A stretch of 64,000 nt of DNA from Plazaster borealis (lineage: Eukaryota > Echinodermata > Asteroidea > Forcipulatida > Labidiasteridae), in the NCBI GenBank assembly GCA_021014325.1, contig CM037459.1, positions 11,813,501-11,877,500 on the forward strand. Reading direction: 5' to 3'. The position numbers and the translations under genes were made by a program. The notes beneath the pieces are model-generated. The model saw nothing but the letters and a program-made list of their open reading frames with translations. It was not told where the DNA came from and made no database searches. Positions 57,801-63,800 of this stretch are shown here, one piece after another. How positions within the stretch are numbered: position 1 is the stretch's first letter; each line of letters starts with the position of its first letter.

Positions 57801-60800
57801 TTGGAAGACAGCTGTTCTCTGAGCGTAAAAACGCGCACGTGACCTCAGCGTACCTGTAGCGTTTTGCGTTATGCAAGGGGGATCTATTGATTTATATAGA
57901 CCCGGGCCCTTACACAACACGGAACGCGACTCCGAACAATGCGCGTCATTTTGGGTGTCAACTCTCTTTTGTGCATGTTTGTATACGATTTTGACACCCA
58001 AAATGACACCCAGGATAGGCGCATGTGAGTACGCTGCGCGTTGTGCAAGGGGTCTATACCCTGCACAGTAGTTCTCATTCTCAATTTAGATTGGAATCGG
58101 TGGACATGGTTAAACAGTTAACCACATTACATGGGATGGCGTGTAAAAATGCCAAATTTTTCTGGACTGGCCTTCGGCGAACATTTTTGAATGCCCAGAA
58201 CAATTTCCGAGCAGCCTCTATCTTTCAAGTCAGTCGGATGGCTGTTGTGAACATCAACCCCAACATTCCATTGTGTACCTGTAGTTTGCACAGGCATGCA
58301 CCTACCGTGCTACTCTTTGTTTCCCCCTTACAAAGAGGGACACAAGTACTGGAATTCATGCTCTTAGTATCCCTTTTCCACAGGTTTTTTGTGTAATTCC
58401 AGACCTTTTTCCTGTTGTACAAATGTGGCATACATGAATGGACAGGCTGCTACCAATTGTTTAACATTGTGCTAGGCTGAATGGGAGGCAAGTCCAAGCG
58501 TTCCGAGATTCCAGCATACCATGGCAGATTATCAGTCGTGGTTTACGGCGGAGGTTCTGTGTATCACGGTGAGTGCCTACTCAAATTTTCTTACAAGACA
58601 ACATCAAATCGCGGTGCTTATTATGAAAACCTTTGTTGTCTTTCCTTTGTCAAGTCAGGGTTTCATTGTGGCGACAATATTTTCAAAGGAAAACGATTAC
58701 TCCAGAAGTTCCCAAAAGATCCAAAAAGTAGTACAGTGCATGCAAAAACAATTTTTGGGGAATACCGGCATTAAGTGGTTAAACGAAAGTCACACGTTCC
58801 GTTTTTAGGAAAATAAACATAGATGCACAACCCTAAGTAAAATGTATGCTTTAATGTTTGCTTCCAAAGACGAATGCCAGTATCTGGAATTGTTCATGAA
58901 AGATTTTAACAAATAAAATATTAACTTTTCGATTTATTTTCTTAAACAAACAAAGAGGGTTAGAGAGATCTACACGTATTCACCCCATGTTGTTCTGATA
59001 AACATCACACGTGTTCACAAAAGTTTCGGCAACATCACCCAGCAATGCAGAAGGGTCTAGAAACTCCAAGGGGATTGCAATAACTTGATCCTGCAAGTAA
59101 AGAAGAATTCTGAGTACTAAACCACACGGGAAACTGATTGGGTAAACTTTTATTAATTTTTTGGGTTGAAAAAAGATAAATTGACTAGAACTGGATTTGA
59201 ACCTGCGACCTCTGGATTAACATTTTGGTGTTCTACCAACTGAGCCATCCTAGCCTTACGCAACCTACGCAGACCAATTGTTTGAATTGGTTTGGTAGGT
59301 TAAGTGGCTGGAAAACGTTACCAATTAGAGTAGGAGGGTTAAATAAAAAAAGAGAGTGATAAGGCCACAAAAAAATTAGAAATTGTTGATTGTCCTTTTT
59401 GGGTGGGATGGGAGGGCGTTTTTTGTTTTGTTTTTTGTTTTTTTTACATGGCAAAATAGGAAATAAAGAATACAAAAATCATCATTATCACTATAAAACG
59501 GAGGGTTTGTGCAATTTTGATGTTTTTAATTGTTTTGTTAAACCCATTTAACTCCTAGATGACATTTTCTGTAAACATTTTCAAAAAACGCAGCTTAAGT
59601 AAATATTTGAAGAATTGTTCTTGTTTTTTGCCAGCATGAATAACCTTTCTTCAATCATCTATTTCCAAGCTATGGATTTTGAAAAAATATCAGCTAAAAA
59701 ATCCGGGAGCCAAAGTTGACTGAAAAATCATTAAAAAGACTGTTTTTTATGATTAAAAAAAATATTTATTAAAAATTGGGGTCGGGGGGTTTCGTAGGGT
59801 CGGGCGGGGACGATCAACAATTTTTGTGTGTAAATGGCCTAACTAAAAATATTGTGTTTTGTATTGATAGTATCTAGCAGGAAAACTATACAATGTTACT
59901 CACAATTAGCACTCTTGCACCACCCTGGACATTCACGCTAACAGTGACGTCCCATTCACCGACACCAAGCATGAACTGGGACCCCAAGCTCGCATTTAGA
60001 TTCTGTGCTCTGCCGTCATAGCACCAAGATGCACACAAGGGCAAACTGACTGTCCCTGGCTGCACAGTCCCACTGGTTGCCCCTTTGGGTGAAATGGTCA
60101 AGTCCAGTTGAGTTGGACCTTCGTTGGCAGCCCTGAGGACGATCTGGAACCTGCCACTCAGTTGGGAGGGGGGTACAGTCAATGTTGTGGTTGTGGTCAT
60201 CTGTAAATCCAATTTGAAAACCATCTGTTTGTTTGTTTGTTTTTCTTTCTAAGTTAGAGAACATCCTTTCGAAGTGTCAACATTTCAATGCAACATCTAT
60301 TCATAATTCTTACCAAAGAGAAATTAAACTATTTGGAATCTTAGGAAAACTGTTGTGCCAGTACAGTAAAACATTGGAATGTAATGTTAAATGTTCAAAA
60401 ACATCTGAACTTTGACATCTTCAGGGCAGTCAGAGGTTGGTTCAATGGTTTCTTTCCCTGCCTTTCACCTCTGTGGACCCCAGTTCAGTTCCCGACTGGA
60501 GCTTGCATGTGGATTGGGTTTTCAGTCCCTACCTGACTGCCTGGGTTTTCCCTATTCGGGGCTTTCCTCCCACGTCTAAAACTGAAATTTCTTCATTGTC
60601 TTCTACAGTTACAAAAGTTGGTGTGATGTTTCCATTAGGATGCTGTGCCAACTATGTAATTTGGATTCAGATCTTAATTTTTAAAGAGGAAGGGAAATAA
60701 CCAATTCAATTTTGTGATGTACTCATTTTCCAATAGATAGAGTCCTCATGTGAGTGGGGAAAAATTACAAGTTTCTAACCTCACGTTAAAATGGTCTAAA

Positions 60801-63800
60801 TTTCCATTGTATTCGATACCCTTCCAGTGTGAAATTTGTCAACATCTAAAACATCCTAAGACATCATTCTGAGAAAAATCGGTCTCTACATTTTTGTACA
60901 GGGATGTTTTGGTTCATAACTGACGTTCTCAGAGCGAAATTTGAAACATGACGTCATTGGATTTTAACAACTAATGGGTCTTTACATTCCGAAGAGAAGT
61001 TTTTCTTCAGTCAAAAAGTCAAATTCAAGGTCGCTTTTATTAAATACTATCGCAAGCCAGGGATGACCAAATCATCCCCGTACAAAAATGTAGAGACCCA
61101 TTTTTCTCAGAATGATGTCATCAGATGTTTTGGATGTTTACAAATTTTGCACTGGAATGGTATCGAATACAATGGCAATGTCCACCAATTTTTATTGGAG
61201 GTTAGAGACTTGTAATTTTTTTCCCTACTCACATGAGGACTCTATCTAATGAAAAATGAGTACATCACAAAATTGAATTAGATATTTCCTTTCCTCTTTA
61301 ACTATAGCAGTGCAGATGAAATTGAAACAAATTGAATGTAAACTGATTATATATTATATTGTGCCAACATTTTTCATGTAATATCAACTGAATACTGTTA
61401 ATCCGAGATTTACTATAAGCACTGTCATCATGGAAATCTACTATCTATTTAACAAATTTTATAATACAGCAGGATTTTAACCTGCAACCTATGAGTTTAC
61501 GTGCTGGTGCTGTACCTACCATGCCTACCGAGCTATATCTAGCCTGAAATAACTAAAATTTCACTGTTACTACATGTAGTTGAAATACAACTACATGTAG
61601 ATTGTAGTGAACCACAAGTAAACCTAACTATTAACAAATTTTGGGTTGAACAAAGAAAGATTTACTAGAGCGGAATTTGAACCTGCGACCTCCGAATTAA
61701 CAAGCTGGTGCTCTACCAACTGAGTTATCTTTATCTAACCCTAATGTTGGTGGTCTCCCTAGTTTGTCAATATCTTTGCTCAGGGGTGCAAGTCAGAAGC
61801 ATGTCAGGCTTCTGTCTAAATAGCTCAATTGGTAGAGCACTGGCACATTAACCCAAAGGTTGCAGGTTCAAATCCTGCTGTCTTCAATTTTTCTTTGTTC
61901 AACCCAAAATGTACAACTAGATTGTGGCGGAAAACGCTGGATCTAATAAATAAGCAAATTAACACCTACCTGGCCAGTGAGTGTAACGTAACCGTACCAG
62001 CTGAACCCAGCGTAATTCACACTGTCCCTCCCCCAGTTGGGATGGCCGATTGATTCAAACTCGGCACTGACTGAGTGGAGAGTTGGGTAGTATGCAAATG
62101 ATGCAACACTGTAGGGGCAAACACAAACGTAAGCTGAGGATTCTTTGTAAAAGATTCTGCTAAGTAAATATTAACGATAACACAGTGTCAATCAATCCAT
62201 CTGAAACTTCTCCCTGAAATAAGATGTTAAAATGACACATTGCCTTCGAATTTGGCATAAAATAAAAAATTGTTATGAAATGAATATGGTTGGAAAGATT
62301 TTTTAAAGTAGTTGGTAACACATCTGGTCTAAAATGGCAAAGGTCGTGAGTTTGAATCCCACCCGAGTAATATACCTGTGATTTTTTTTTCACAGGACTC
62401 GGGAAAGTAATGAGTATACAGTGCTTTACACACATCGGTGCAAGGGTAAAACCAACTATAATATTCTTTATCCCCGATGCAAATTTAGCATCTATAGACT
62501 GTGCAAGTCTCGCGCATAATTATTTGAACTTCCGGGACCATTGTGGTCTCAACCATATGGAGATTTACGTGGGCAAGATTTTGTTTTGTCACTTATTTTA
62601 GTTTAACGTGGTTTATGACCATGAAAAATATTTATGTTGTTGGGAATGTAATACTTAGTGATAAAAAACATGAAAGTAAAATCAATTCAACAATATAACT
62701 AAGAAAACCCGAGAATTAAACTTGACCTCAGCTTCCGGTTGCTGCAAAAAATTAAGAATTTTGTGCTCACCTCCGATCACAAAACTTATGTAAACGCTTG
62801 TTTTTGATGCGCGATGATAATAATCACCAGATGCTGTAATTGCAACGCGAAGCCTTTTCATTGCAGTCTATGGTTATTGAGGCGTCAGTGTCCTCTATAA
62901 ACTGCGTCAAGCGTTAATTTTAGGCCAGTGTGACCATCGCGAATCAACGTAAGTGGTTTCTGAAAAGTTAAAATCAAATAAGCATCCTTGTCCCAGAGTT
63001 TCAATTTTGCTTCAATAATAATTAACAAATTATTTGTGTATTTATTATAAAAAATAAAACTGATTTTATAAACATGTATTGAGTATTTTTGTTGTTCAGA
63101 TTTTGTCACTAGATTTAAAACAAAGATTTGATTTCAGAGAAAATTTTTTTCTTCGTTTGACGTATTTTCTCGTTCCGATACGTGCGAGACTTGCACACTC
63201 TATTAGAATATAATGATTCACACACATGATACTGAAGGAGGGAGGGGTGTGCGAGTGAGCTTACGGAAGGGCCCTTGTGGGGTCTTTTACAGAATGGAAC
63301 AATGGACCCCACAAAGTTTGTCTTTGTTCAGCTCGGACCCCACAGAGGAATTCTTTTGAAAGGGAAATAATAGAACAAAAGCAGGACCTGACAAACCCAA
63401 TCCGTAAGGTTGTGTGTAGTAACTGGGTGAGAGTTCATAATTTTGTGTACAGCAAAAGTAAACACTTTTCGTAACTAGTGTCGTATCCTGCCTGCCAGGA
63501 AATGCCACGGAATGTATAAGGTCAATTTTTTTTGTAAACAAGGAGACATGGTCTATTATTGTAAAATTAATGGCTCAGTACGATCATTTAGTGTATAAAA
63601 TTAAATGGAAATTAGGTTAAAAGTTCAGTTTCAAAACAAGGACATTCCAAATGTTTAATTAATAGGAAAAATAAAGCATTGAATAACTGAATAAGCAAGG
63701 ACAATTTTGGTTGACTTACTCTTGTCGAGACAAACTTTAAAAGAGAGTATATCGTAAACTGTAGGTACCCACCTTTTACACTGTCTCCCTTCCACCTGGT

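Noticed and set aside
57640..58080. Cluster of CRE-like TGACGTCA and GC-rich sequence as an internal promoter
   Set aside because: The segment has inverted ends and a hairpin, so a MITE explains it; there is no TATA, start codon or exon nearby to support a promoter.
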